DNA of 39,089 nucleotides from NCBI GenBank assembly GCA_022820835.1, contig JAJEET010000028.1, positions 1 to 39,089 of the forward strand, in the 5' to 3' direction. Shown one piece after another: positions 24,938-32,790 of this stretch (its first letter is position 1; each line of letters begins with the position of its first letter). A program made the translations under genes and the position numbers. Under the pieces are notes generated by a model, which saw only the letters and a program-made list of their open reading frames with translations, had not been told where the DNA came from and made no database searches. The stretch is from Candidatus Poribacteria bacterium. Its GTDB lineage: Bacteria > Poribacteria > WGA-4E > WGA-3G.

Positions 24938-27900
24938 TTATTCGTCAAGGTTGAAGTGCAGCACGCCGCTGTCCCGCGTGCCGACATATAACACGTTCCC
25001 ATCAACAGCAAGCGAGGTCACCCGCTCCGGCACCTCTGATGCGACCTGTTTCCACATATCGTTTTCATTTGTCAACTGATGGACACCTGTCTTGGAAATG
25101 CCATAAACCGTTGTGCCATCGACAGCCAAGTGTTCCATAATGAGGTTGTTGCCTTCTGCATCAGTGACGGTATGCCAATGTCTTCCATCATCTGATGTAA
25201 TAATACCTGCGTCTGTTGCTACATAGACAGTGGAATCCGCAGACACGATCGCATTGAAGGCTTTAACGGGAAACGGCAGTGCCGGCGTGAGATCAATCCA
25301 ATTATTTCCCTTATCAAACGAAACGACGAGGTGTCCGTCCCGTTTGCCGACGTAAAGGGTATTTCCTGAAGCGGTAAGTTTGAGATCGCTGAACGCTAAA
25401 CCATGAGACAATTCAACGGTTTCTTCCTGTTCGGTGTCATACCATTCAGTATCGCCCGGTTCCCATCGGAAGAGTTTATAGTTGTATTCCATATAGAACG
25501 TATTACCGCTAACAGCAAACGCACCTCTACGGAACCCTAATTGCATATACACATCCGGCTGTCGAGGGTCCGATTTAGCCAACTGCTTGAAGAACTCAGT
25601 CGCGCCGGCAGACTTTTTCTCCAACTGCTCAATAAGCGATGCCTCTGGTAAATTAGATCCGTTTAGCCTTTGCATCCTTATTTCATCCACCTGGAACGTT
25701 AATTCCATTGCGTCAAAGATCGGCATACCTTGGATCGGTACGAGTGAATTGTCATCTGTGGATACGCGATATATCTGTGTTTTTCCTCTACCGAGCGAAT
25801 CTCCACCTTTGGCATAGATTTTACCGTCAGCTTTGACGATATGGGTAATATCTGGTGTCCGTTCTCTGTCCGGTTCCGTCATCGGTATTTCTGTTCGGAC
25901 TTCTTGCCAAGAAGCACCTTTATCAGTGGTTTTTAGGACTTTTTCTTCTTCATATCTCGCGTAGAGCGTCAGAGGTACGTTATCCGCTTCATTCTTTGCT
26001 CTATATGCGATCAGATTACCTATTTGCCCTGTATCCTGAGTGATGTTTACCATATCCCACGATTTGCCCGCATCGGTGGAACGATGGAGTCCGTCTTCCC
26101 AACCAGCAACATAAAAAACACCCTCGTTTACCGCTACAGCCCTGTCCACATCAGCGTTCATTGCAGGGGATGTCCCCGGTAATTGTACGGGTAGCCACGT
26201 GTCTCCACCATCGACAGAGCGCACCATCCCTTGTTCCATCGCCAAAAGTGTGTCACCAGTAGCAATAAGTTTAACAAAAGGTGGCCATCCTTTTACTGCC
26301 CAAGCGTTTGTCGGCGTTATATCGTCCCACGAATTCCCCAAATCAGTTGATCGAAATATCCACCAAGCCTGCAGCAGCCCTCTGGAAACTTTACGAGGAT
26401 CCGCGTGTATTTCTGCAGCAACATAAAGATTCTTTTCTGTTGCTGCAACTGAACGGACCCGAGTGACAGGCACTGGAAATTCAACACTTTGCCAGTTATC
26501 AGTACCGAGGTGGTAGAGTCCATTTCCTGTACCAACAAACAATGTGTCTTGAATATTGACTATAGAGCGGATATACTCCATCTTCCCGATCATTAACCCA
26601 TCGTTTATTGCCTTCCACGTTTTACCGTTATCTTCAGAGCGGAAAATTCCGGTGTCAAAAGCGGCATAAAACGCCCGCTCTGTTAGTATCAAGCCAATAG
26701 CATCATAATGTCCGTCTGGCAAAGTGTTCACCAAATTCCATGTCTGACCGTCGTCCTTTGAAGCAAGAAATTTGTTAGCCAGCATAACATAGAGCGTATT
26801 CTTCCATTTTGCGATGGGTATATTCGTAGGCAGCACCCTTATCAATGGATTAAAATCAAAAAGGTGTTGCCACCCGTTGCCATCAGCTTCTAATTTGTAA
26901 ATCTGCCTATCTGCAGAGGCGTAAAACTCGCCATCAGGTGTCGCGAGCAAACCATCTGCTTCACTTCCTTTGACCGGTCCTGCTTGAATCCACTGCTGTT
27001 TGGGGACAGAAACATCCTCTCCTTCCGATTGAGCGGCAGCAAATAAGACATCATCAGGTTGCTGACCGGCACCTTCATTTTTACTGGCGGCGGGAGTGCT
27101 GCCGAGCTGCGTTCGGATATCAGGTTTCGATTCAATATCTAACACGATAGGTGTTTCAATAATATCAATCGTCATTTCTGATGTCGCTTCAAAACTATAA
27201 GGTTTTTGGAAACGTTCTAAATGCTGACTCCCGACACCTAACATTAAAAATATGATGGCTATTGTGGAAACACCGATGGTTCCCCACGGCACAATCGGTT
27301 TGCTATTAGATGGCGCAATCGGTTTCAGGCGTGAAACCTCGCGCATGATATTCTCTGTAAGATTCGGCGTGATTTGGAAGTTGTCTAAAGCCTCTCTAAT
27401 CATGGGTTCTTCCTCCTTTAAGTGGTTCCGCGCTCGGTAGAGCCGGTTCTTAATCGCCGCCACCGAGACCCCTAAAAACTCACTGATCTCTTCATAATTC
27501 ATTCCCCCGAGGTAGTAGAGCGTAATGACGGTTCGCTCACTCTCTTGTAGCTTCGCGAGGAGCTGCTTGACGACTTCGCGCTGTGTTTCGACTGTCATTC
27601 GCTCGTTTTCTTCGATGACGTACCCAGAATAGTTTGCTCTTTCTAACTGCGCGCTGTTGGTATCTTCTAACGACTGTGTCTGCAGCCGTTTTTTACGAAG
27701 CCATGTGCTGCAGTGGTTCGCCGCTATCACATAGAGCCAACTCGCGAACCGCTGCGGTTTCTTCAGCGTTGAGAGTCTCTGATACGCTTTTAGGAACGTT
27801 TCTTGTGTAATATCTTCGGCGATGTGGAAATCGCCAATCTTCCGCCACGCCAGCGCGTGAACGGATTTCTGATATTTCCTCACAAGCGTAGAGAACGCAG

Positions 27901-27952
27901 TCTCATCGCCAGCAAGCACGCGTTGGATGAGCTGAACATCATCGTTTTTCAT
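24938..27952 (-). CDS. ECF sigma factor - TM - BNR/Asp-box repeat fusion (F)
   Basis: 1004 residues. Sigma2 (8-88) and sigma4 (127-180, helix SVAAIKNRLYRARNHL) are followed by a transmembrane helix at about 222-241 (GTIGVSTIAIIFLMLGVGS). The juxtamembrane block ends KPDIRTQLG. About eight Asp-boxes are present (SKDDGQTW, SEDNGKTW, STDLGNSW, SVDGGDTW, STDAGKSW, TTDKGASW, SFDKGNNW). Between blades there is a variable segment with EIRMQRLNGSNLPEASLIEQ. Its C-terminus is nearly identical to that of gene D. The start is ATG after CAGAGG. ECF-type promoter at 27998-28028, distal extended -10 at 28123-28131, terminator at 24890. Ligand unknown. Confidence 0.93.
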   Translation of the reverse strand: MKNDDVQLIQRVLAGDETAFSTLVRKYQKSVHALAWRKIGDFHIAEDITQETFLKAYQRLSTLKKPQRFASWLYVIAANHCSTWLRKKRLQTQSLEDTNSAQLERANYSGYVIEENERMTVETQREVVKQLLAKLQESERTVITLYYLGGMNYEEISEFLGVSVAAIKNRLYRARNHLKEEEPMIREALDNFQITPNLTENIMREVSRLKPIAPSNSKPIVPWGTIGVSTIAIIFLMLGVGSQHLERFQKPYSFEATSEMTIDIIETPIVLDIESKPDIRTQLGSTPAASKNEGAGQQPDDVLFAAAQSEGEDVSVPKQQWIQAGPVKGSEADGLLATPDGEFYASADRQIYKLEADGNGWQHLFDFNPLIRVLPTNIPIAKWKNTLYVMLANKFLASKDDGQTWNLVNTLPDGHYDAIGLILTERAFYAAFDTGIFRSEDNGKTWKAINDGLMIGKMEYIRSIVNIQDTLFVGTGNGLYHLGTDNWQSVEFPVPVTRVRSVAATEKNLYVAAEIHADPRKVSRGLLQAWWIFRSTDLGNSWDDITPTNAWAVKGWPPFVKLIATGDTLLAMEQGMVRSVDGGDTWLPVQLPGTSPAMNADVDRAVAVNEGVFYVAGWEDGLHRSTDAGKSWDMVNITQDTGQIGNLIAYRAKNEADNVPLTLYARYEEEKVLKTTDKGASWQEVRTEIPMTEPDRERTPDITHIVKADGKIYAKGGDSLGRGKTQIYRVSTDDNSLVPIQGMPIFDAMELTFQVDEIRMQRLNGSNLPEASLIEQLEKKSAGATEFFKQLAKSDPRQPDVYMQLGFRRGAFAVSGNTFYMEYNYKLFRWEPGDTEWYDTEQEETVELSHGLAFSDLKLTASGNTLYVGKRDGHLVVSFDKGNNWIDLTPALPFPVKAFNAIVSADSTVYVATDAGIITSDDGRHWHTVTDAEGNNLIMEHLAVDGTTVYGISKTGVHQLTNENDMWKQVASEVPERVTSLAVDGNVLYVGTRDSGVLHFNLDE
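27401..27418 (-). promoter_or_regulatory. internal Shine-Dalgarno and ATG at end of sigma4 (gene F)
   Basis: Minus strand AAAGGAGGAAGAACCCATG. The AAAGGAGG core sits one codon farther from the ATG of Met184 than in the other copies, giving 8-base spacing, still within the functional range. Confidence 0.45.
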
Positions 27953-27997
27953 CGGACACCTCTGAAAAGGGACTATTCATCATTTCACATCAACATT

Positions 27998-28028
27998 TAG
28001 TGACGCTACTTGAAATAAAAAAGTCTCA
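27998..28028 (-). promoter_or_regulatory. ECF-type promoter of gene F
   Basis: Minus strand: -35 TGAGAC (28023-28028), 17-bp spacer, -10 CGTCACTA (27998-28005), 46 bp before the start. It is preceded by TTTCAGAATTA. Confidence 0.7.
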
Positions 28029-28122
28029 TAATTCTGAAAAAAAATCGGAGTGGGGTCATGATAAGAGGGATAAAGTTCTATTTTTTCATGACGAGAGGTA
28101 AGGAGGTTTTACAGTTGGTAGA

Positions 28123-28131
28123 ATTATACCA
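28123..28131 (-). promoter_or_regulatory. extended -10 element upstream of gene F
   Basis: Minus strand TGGTATAAT preceded by GGATTTG, about 170 bp before the start. Confidence 0.45.
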
Positions 28132-28227
28132 CAAATCCAGTCAAAAATATACATCCGTATGAGAAAATTGGAGGACGCAGCAGGAAGCCAATAGAGATTG
28201 CCTCTGTGATACGGTGCGTCAATCAGG

Positions 28228-28245
28228 ACAAAGGTTCACCTTTGT
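28228..28245 (-). other. perfect hairpin overlapping the stop codon of the second LVIVD gene
   Basis: ACAAAGGT, two-base loop, ACCTTTGT on either strand. The stop codon (28236-28238) is within it. No T-run follows, so it may stabilise the 3' end rather than terminate. Confidence 0.35.
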
Positions 28246-29519
28246 GATTTTTCTGGTGTGGCTAATACGAAGGCGTAGCCTTCCGCAACTGCGAGACTTA
28301 TCGGGCGATTCGGCTGCAGCGGCGTGGCAGATATAACAAACCATTTCTCCCGCAATTCATCTACGCGACGCAGGGTCTTTAAGTTAAATTTGATAAGGCG
28401 TTTTATAGAAAAGAATCCATTTGCGTTGACGACGTAAAGCAGATCCCCTGAAATTTGAAAATCTGTGACAGGTCCCAATAATCGCTTGTTAGCGACATCT
28501 ATCTTTTCGGTTGATGGGTCCTGATCGATTTGTTGCATCTTTCCAGCAACGACGGTATACACAATTTTCGGATGTCTGTGAGTAAGGGTCTTTACTCCCA
28601 TCGCGGAGAGATAGTCGCGATATTCCCGCTCTACGTTATAATAGCCCTTCCCTTGTGATGATTCATGATCATTAACGATGTGGGCATCGAAAGTGAACAG
28701 ATCATACATCGGATCCTTCAAACTCTCGACCCCCAGAATTTCAGATGATGCGCGGACTTTCTCCCCTCTGCTGCTGAGTTGTAAAAATCCGCGTTGTGAC
28801 AGGAGCGGGTTCAAGAGATCTCCCGAAATAGGGTGTGAAGTCGAGAGTGGAATCTGTTTCACCTTAGGACTGCCAGCTTCCGGACTTAGCAACCACCAGC
28901 GTTTTTCCAATTCAATGGATTTGACGAGCCGCGCCTGTCCGAAAACGAGGGAAAAGACGTAAAGGTAGTCATTCGCGCCTATAATATAGAGGTAAGTGTC
29001 AAGAGCATCAAAGTCTTTGATTGCATTTCGCTGGGGCAAATACATGGTAGGTTGCAGCACAGGGTGCGATGGTTGTGAAATGTCTACGAGATGAAACTTT
29101 TTTCGGCTTGCGACAACGAGATAGTCTCCAAAAGCAAGAACTTTGCCAATTTTAGCAGGAAACTCAAGAGATGTCAGATAAGACGGACGTTGTGGGATAG
29201 AAACATCAACGACGTGCAGATGTTGTTCGGTCGTGAGATATACGTGTTTTCCCGAAAGGATGACAGTGTTGTTTGGACGAACGCGAAAGGGTAATTGGAT
29301 AGAAGCCGCGAGGGTCGGATATTCCAAGTCTTCGATCTCTATGACAGTGAAAATGCTCGTCTCTTTGGGTTTTGCAGAAGAAACAGCTTTTTGACGCTGC
29401 TCAGGAACGTTTTGCGAATTCTGCTCAAAGCTCCTTGCTCTGCCCCCCATGTTAATAACAGAAAGTAGTAGCATCACCGCCATAAACGAAAGGATGGATT
29501 TGGCAAAAATTTTTAGCAT
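28236..29519 (-). CDS. exported LVIVD-type propeller protein, lipobox cysteine absent
   Basis: 427 residues, paralogue of the protein at 16608-18002. The leader MLKIFAKSILSFMAVMLLLS is followed by VINMGG, so position 26 is Gly where the other copy has Cys. This one would therefore be secreted or membrane-anchored by its leader, not lipidated. LVIVD-like repeats are visible: LHVVDVSIPQRPSYL and FHLVDISQPSHPVLQ, then LLGPVTDFQISGDLLYVVNAN near the C-terminus. It has a good ribosome binding site (TATAGGAG before the ATG) and starts 65 bp after the stop of sigma-BNR gene G. It has no promoter of its own that I can see, so it is probably cotranscribed with gene G. A partner role in sensing is inference. 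Confidence 0.85.
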   Translation of the reverse strand: MLKIFAKSILSFMAVMLLLSVINMGGRARSFEQNSQNVPEQRQKAVSSAKPKETSIFTVIEIEDLEYPTLAASIQLPFRVRPNNTVILSGKHVYLTTEQHLHVVDVSIPQRPSYLTSLEFPAKIGKVLAFGDYLVVASRKKFHLVDISQPSHPVLQPTMYLPQRNAIKDFDALDTYLYIIGANDYLYVFSLVFGQARLVKSIELEKRWWLLSPEAGSPKVKQIPLSTSHPISGDLLNPLLSQRGFLQLSSRGEKVRASSEILGVESLKDPMYDLFTFDAHIVNDHESSQGKGYYNVEREYRDYLSAMGVKTLTHRHPKIVYTVVAGKMQQIDQDPSTEKIDVANKRLLGPVTDFQISGDLLYVVNANGFFSIKRLIKFNLKTLRRVDELREKWFVISATPLQPNRPISLAVAEGYAFVLATPEKSQR

Positions 29520-29584
29520 TGTTTTCTCCTATAGGGAAGCATCGCATTCACAGCACCAGGTGATTACTGCCCTGATAATCTGTT

Positions 29585-32500
29585 TCACTCTTCATTGAGG
29601 GTGAAGTGAAGCATACCGCTGCTTTGTGTCCCGACGTACAATACGTTCCTAACGTTCCTATCAACAGCAAGGGAGGTCACTCTATCTGGAACTTCCGGTG
29701 TGAGTTGTTTCCATGTGACACCATCACTTTCCAACTGATAGACACTCTTCTCGGAAGCCCCATAAACATTTGTGCCATCAACAGCCAATCGTTCCATGAT
29801 AAGATGCGTTCCCGCCGCATCGGTAATAGCACGCCAACGTTTTCCTTCGCTTGACGTAGCAACACCTGCGTCTGTTGCCACATACACCGTAGAACCTGCA
29901 AACACGATCTCTTTGAAAACCTTAACAGGGAATGGCAGGATCGGAGTGACATCAATCCAATTATTTCCCCTATCAAACGAGACGACGAGGTGCCCATCCC
30001 GTTTTCCGACGTAGACAGTATTCCCTGAAACGGTAAGTTTGAACCCTTCCATTATCTTATGCCATACATCAACGTCAAGTTCAGCGGTTTCCTCCATTTC
30101 GGTGTCGTACCATTCTGTATCCCCTGGCTCCCATCGGAAGAGTTTAAAGTTGTATTCCATATAGAACGTGTCGTCGCTGACAGCAAACGCGCCACGCAAT
30201 CCCCCAGAGACCAGTCGATCAGTTTGTCTCGGATCCGCTGCCAGTTGTTTGAAGAACTGGGTTGCCCCGAGAAAACCTTTTGGGAAATGTTCTCTGTGGT
30301 CAGGAGGCAATTTAAGCTTCAACATTGACGAGTCAAAGAGCTGTAGCGGTATTTCTTGAACTGGCACAAGCCTATTACCATCCGCAGACACGCGATATAG
30401 GCGTATACTACCAAGCGTGCCCCCTTTTGCATAAAGCACGCCATCAGATGTGGTTACGCGTACTATGGGTGGATGTGGATTTCTAACAGGCACTTTCATC
30501 GGTATCTCTGCATGAACAGGCTTCCAAGAGTGCCCAGAGTCGGTCGTTTTCATTATCTCTTCTTTGATTCTTCCATAGAGCGTCGTAGGCGTATCCTGTC
30601 CGTTCCCAGTTTCTTTAACGGCGACCAGGTCAAGGATTTGTGCATGACGCCCTATATTGACAAGGTCCCACGATTCACCGCCATTAGTGGTACGATAGAG
30701 GCCAGTATTTCCGGCAACATAAATGGTATTTTCAGTCACTGTGGCGGCGGCGTATATAGGAGACAAAGGAAAAGAAGTCCCCGGTGGTTGCGGAGCCAGC
30801 CATGTCCCTCCACCATCCGTAGAACGCACCATACCTCCGTACATCTCGCTCGCCAAAAGCGTTTCACCGACAGCAACGAGTTGGATCCAAGGTGCCCTCC
30901 CTTTTATGGGCCAAGCGTTGGTTGGCGTTATATCTTCCCATGAATTCCCAAAGTCGTTCGAGCGGAACATCCACCACGTCCGCTGCTCTTCGCGGTCTGC
31001 TTTTCGAAGATCTACTTGATCCCAATGTAACTCTACCGAAACATAGAGTCGTTTTTCAGTCGCCGCGACTGCCCGAATGACCTTAGTTGGCACGGGGAGT
31101 TCCAAGCGTTGCCAACCGCCACCCTCTAGCCGATAAAGTCCATCCTCCGTTCCAGCAAATACTGGTGATGAGCCCAAATGGACTGTATTCCGGATCGCCG
31201 CTATGGATTCTATTTCGCCTGTCAACCCATCGTTTATCGCCTCCCAGGTCTTACCGCCATCTTCAGAACGAAAAATACCGTTCTCAAAAGCGAGATAAAA
31301 CGCTTGATCCGTTAGCACCAATTCAACCAGATTCCAATACTTCTTTTCTTCCTGCCAAGAGTAGAGCAAATCCCATGTTACGCCACCATCTGTTGAAGCA
31401 AAAAGTTGGTCAGATGGAACCACATAGAAGGTATCATTCCACTTTGCGACAAGTGATCTTGCGGCCCAATGGTTATCCAATGACCTCATGTCGGAGATAT
31501 ACTGCCATTTCTTTCCATCGGCTGATAATTTGTGCATATTCAGGTCACCATCAACTACGTAAAGTTCGTCTTTGGGTGTCGTAAATACCGTAGTTAGCCA
31601 GGTGCCTCTGGCGGGCTTCGCCTGCACCCACTGTCGTTTAGAAATAGAAACGTCTTCACCCTCTGTCTGCGCAGCAGCAAACAAAATCTCATCAGGTTGC
31701 TGGACAGCCCTGTTGTTCCTACCCTGCGCGTTGGCGTTTCCAAGTTGTGTCCGATTATCTGGCTCGGTTTCAAGGTTTAGCACAACGGGTGCATCAATTA
31801 GTTCAATCTTCATCTCTGAAGCAGCACTGAAACTGTAAGGTTTCTGAAAACGTGATAAGGATTGATGGTTTGCGATACCTAGTATCAATAGGACGACTGC
31901 TAAGGTCGAAACACCGATTGCCCATGGTGCGAAAGGTTTACTGCTTGATGGTGCAACGGGTTTGAATCGCGCGATTTCGCGCATGATGTTCTCTGTAAGG
32001 TTTGGCGTAATTTGGAAGTTTTCTAAAGCCTCTCGTATCATCGGTTCCTCCTTCTTCAAGCGACGACGGGCACGATAAAGCCGATTTTTTATCGATGCTA
32101 CCGACACCCCTAAAAATTCGCTAATCTCTTCATAACTCATTTCCCCGAGGTAATAGAGTGTGATGACTGTCCGCTCACTCTCTTGTAATTTTGCGAGTAA
32201 TTTCTTGACGACCTCGCGCTGCGTTTCCACCGCAGCTTGCTCATTTTCCTCGATAATATATCCAGAATACGCCGTTTTTTCTAATTCCGCGCTGCTGGTG
32301 TCTTCCAATGACTGTGTTGACAAACCTTTCTTACGCAGCCACATCTTGCAGTAGTTCGCCGCTATCACATAGAGCCAACCTGCAAACTTCTGCGGCTCCT
32401 TCAGTGTCGAAAGGTTCTGATACGCCTTCAGAAAGGTATCTTGCGTAATCTCTTCGGCGACGTGAAAATCTCCAATTTTCCGCCAAGCAAGGGCGTGCAC

Positions 32501-32590
32501 CGATTTCTTATGTTTTTCTACAAGTGCGGAGAACGCAGTCTCATCGCCATCAAGCACGCGTTGGATGAGTTCAGCATCGTTGTTTTTCAT
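29585..32590 (-). CDS. ECF sigma factor - TM - BNR/Asp-box repeat fusion (G)
   Basis: 1001 residues from the ATG at 32590. A longer in-frame reading to 32623 is possible but has no ribosome binding site, while CAGAGGTATCCG precedes this ATG as in the paralogues. Sigma2 is at 8-88 and sigma4 at 127-180 (helix SVASIKNRLYRARRRL). The transmembrane helix is about 221-241 and the juxtamembrane block ends EPDNRTQLG. About eight Asp-boxes are seen (STDGGVTW, SEDGGKTW, SNDFGNSW, STDGGGTW, TTNGGESW, TTDSGHSW, SFDRGNNW). A 9-bp slippage duplication adds RNV near the C-terminus. ECF-type promoter at 32641-32671. The LVIVD gene follows after 65 bp and is probably in the same transcript. Confidence 0.93.
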   Translation of the reverse strand: MKNNDAELIQRVLDGDETAFSALVEKHKKSVHALAWRKIGDFHVAEEITQDTFLKAYQNLSTLKEPQKFAGWLYVIAANYCKMWLRKKGLSTQSLEDTSSAELEKTAYSGYIIEENEQAAVETQREVVKKLLAKLQESERTVITLYYLGEMSYEEISEFLGVSVASIKNRLYRARRRLKKEEPMIREALENFQITPNLTENIMREIARFKPVAPSSSKPFAPWAIGVSTLAVVLLILGIANHQSLSRFQKPYSFSAASEMKIELIDAPVVLNLETEPDNRTQLGNANAQGRNNRAVQQPDEILFAAAQTEGEDVSISKRQWVQAKPARGTWLTTVFTTPKDELYVVDGDLNMHKLSADGKKWQYISDMRSLDNHWAARSLVAKWNDTFYVVPSDQLFASTDGGVTWDLLYSWQEEKKYWNLVELVLTDQAFYLAFENGIFRSEDGGKTWEAINDGLTGEIESIAAIRNTVHLGSSPVFAGTEDGLYRLEGGGWQRLELPVPTKVIRAVAATEKRLYVSVELHWDQVDLRKADREEQRTWWMFRSNDFGNSWEDITPTNAWPIKGRAPWIQLVAVGETLLASEMYGGMVRSTDGGGTWLAPQPPGTSFPLSPIYAAATVTENTIYVAGNTGLYRTTNGGESWDLVNIGRHAQILDLVAVKETGNGQDTPTTLYGRIKEEIMKTTDSGHSWKPVHAEIPMKVPVRNPHPPIVRVTTSDGVLYAKGGTLGSIRLYRVSADGNRLVPVQEIPLQLFDSSMLKLKLPPDHREHFPKGFLGATQFFKQLAADPRQTDRLVSGGLRGAFAVSDDTFYMEYNFKLFRWEPGDTEWYDTEMEETAELDVDVWHKIMEGFKLTVSGNTVYVGKRDGHLVVSFDRGNNWIDVTPILPFPVKVFKEIVFAGSTVYVATDAGVATSSEGKRWRAITDAAGTHLIMERLAVDGTNVYGASEKSVYQLESDGVTWKQLTPEVPDRVTSLAVDRNVRNVLYVGTQSSGMLHFTLNEE
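32039..32055 (-). promoter_or_regulatory. internal Shine-Dalgarno and ATG at end of sigma4 (gene G)
   Basis: Minus strand AAGAAGGAGGAACCGATG, in frame at Met184 counted from the start at 32590. Confidence 0.5.
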
Positions 32591-32640
32591 CGGATACCTC
32601 TGGAAAAGGAAAGGAATGTTCACAGTTTTATCTCTATAAT

Positions 32641-32671
32641 TAATGATGCTGCTTAAAATAAAAAAGTCTCA
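32641..32671 (-). promoter_or_regulatory. ECF-type promoter of gene G
   Basis: Minus strand: -35 TGAGAC (32666-32671), 17-bp spacer, diverged -10 CATCATTA (32641-32648), 51 bp before the start. The spacer is very T-rich, as in gene F. Confidence 0.55.
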
Positions 32672-32729
32672 CAAATTTGCCAACTTCCGATGGCAAATTT
32701 TGCCGATAGATAAGGGAACATACAAAGAA

Positions 32730-32751
32730 GGCGAGGCACAGGGACCTCGCC
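32730..32751 (-). terminator. hairpin after gene H, derived from the GGCGAGG palindrome
   Basis: Minus strand GGCGAGG, 8-base loop, CCTCGCC, then TTCTTTG, 39 bp after the stop at 32791. The arms match the arms of the palindromic repeat found inside genes at 1896 and 5219, so a mobile palindrome may have been taken up as terminator. Confidence 0.5.
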
Positions 32752-32790
32752 AAACAAATCATCGTGCATCTCGGGTTCAGTGTTATTCCG

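Larger units (their letters stand above)
24746..25055. repeat. segmental duplication copy 2 (with 18168-18477)
   Basis: About 310 bp nearly identical to 18168-18477. It includes the end of gene F, its terminator and the -10 element that here serves gene E. Confidence 0.85.

Noticed and set aside
24739..25011. Open frame of 90 codons at the end of gene F, with a near-identical copy at 18167-18433 and a similar one at 9750-9959
   Set aside because: It overlaps the 3' ends of the BNR genes in another frame on the same strand and exists in several copies only because those ends are duplicated. No start signal supports it.
32591..32623. N-terminal extension of gene G by 11 residues (MNIPFLFQRYP)
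   Set aside because: The extension covers the conserved leader with the Shine-Dalgarno CAGAGGTATCCG. The paralogues begin at the ATG at 32590.
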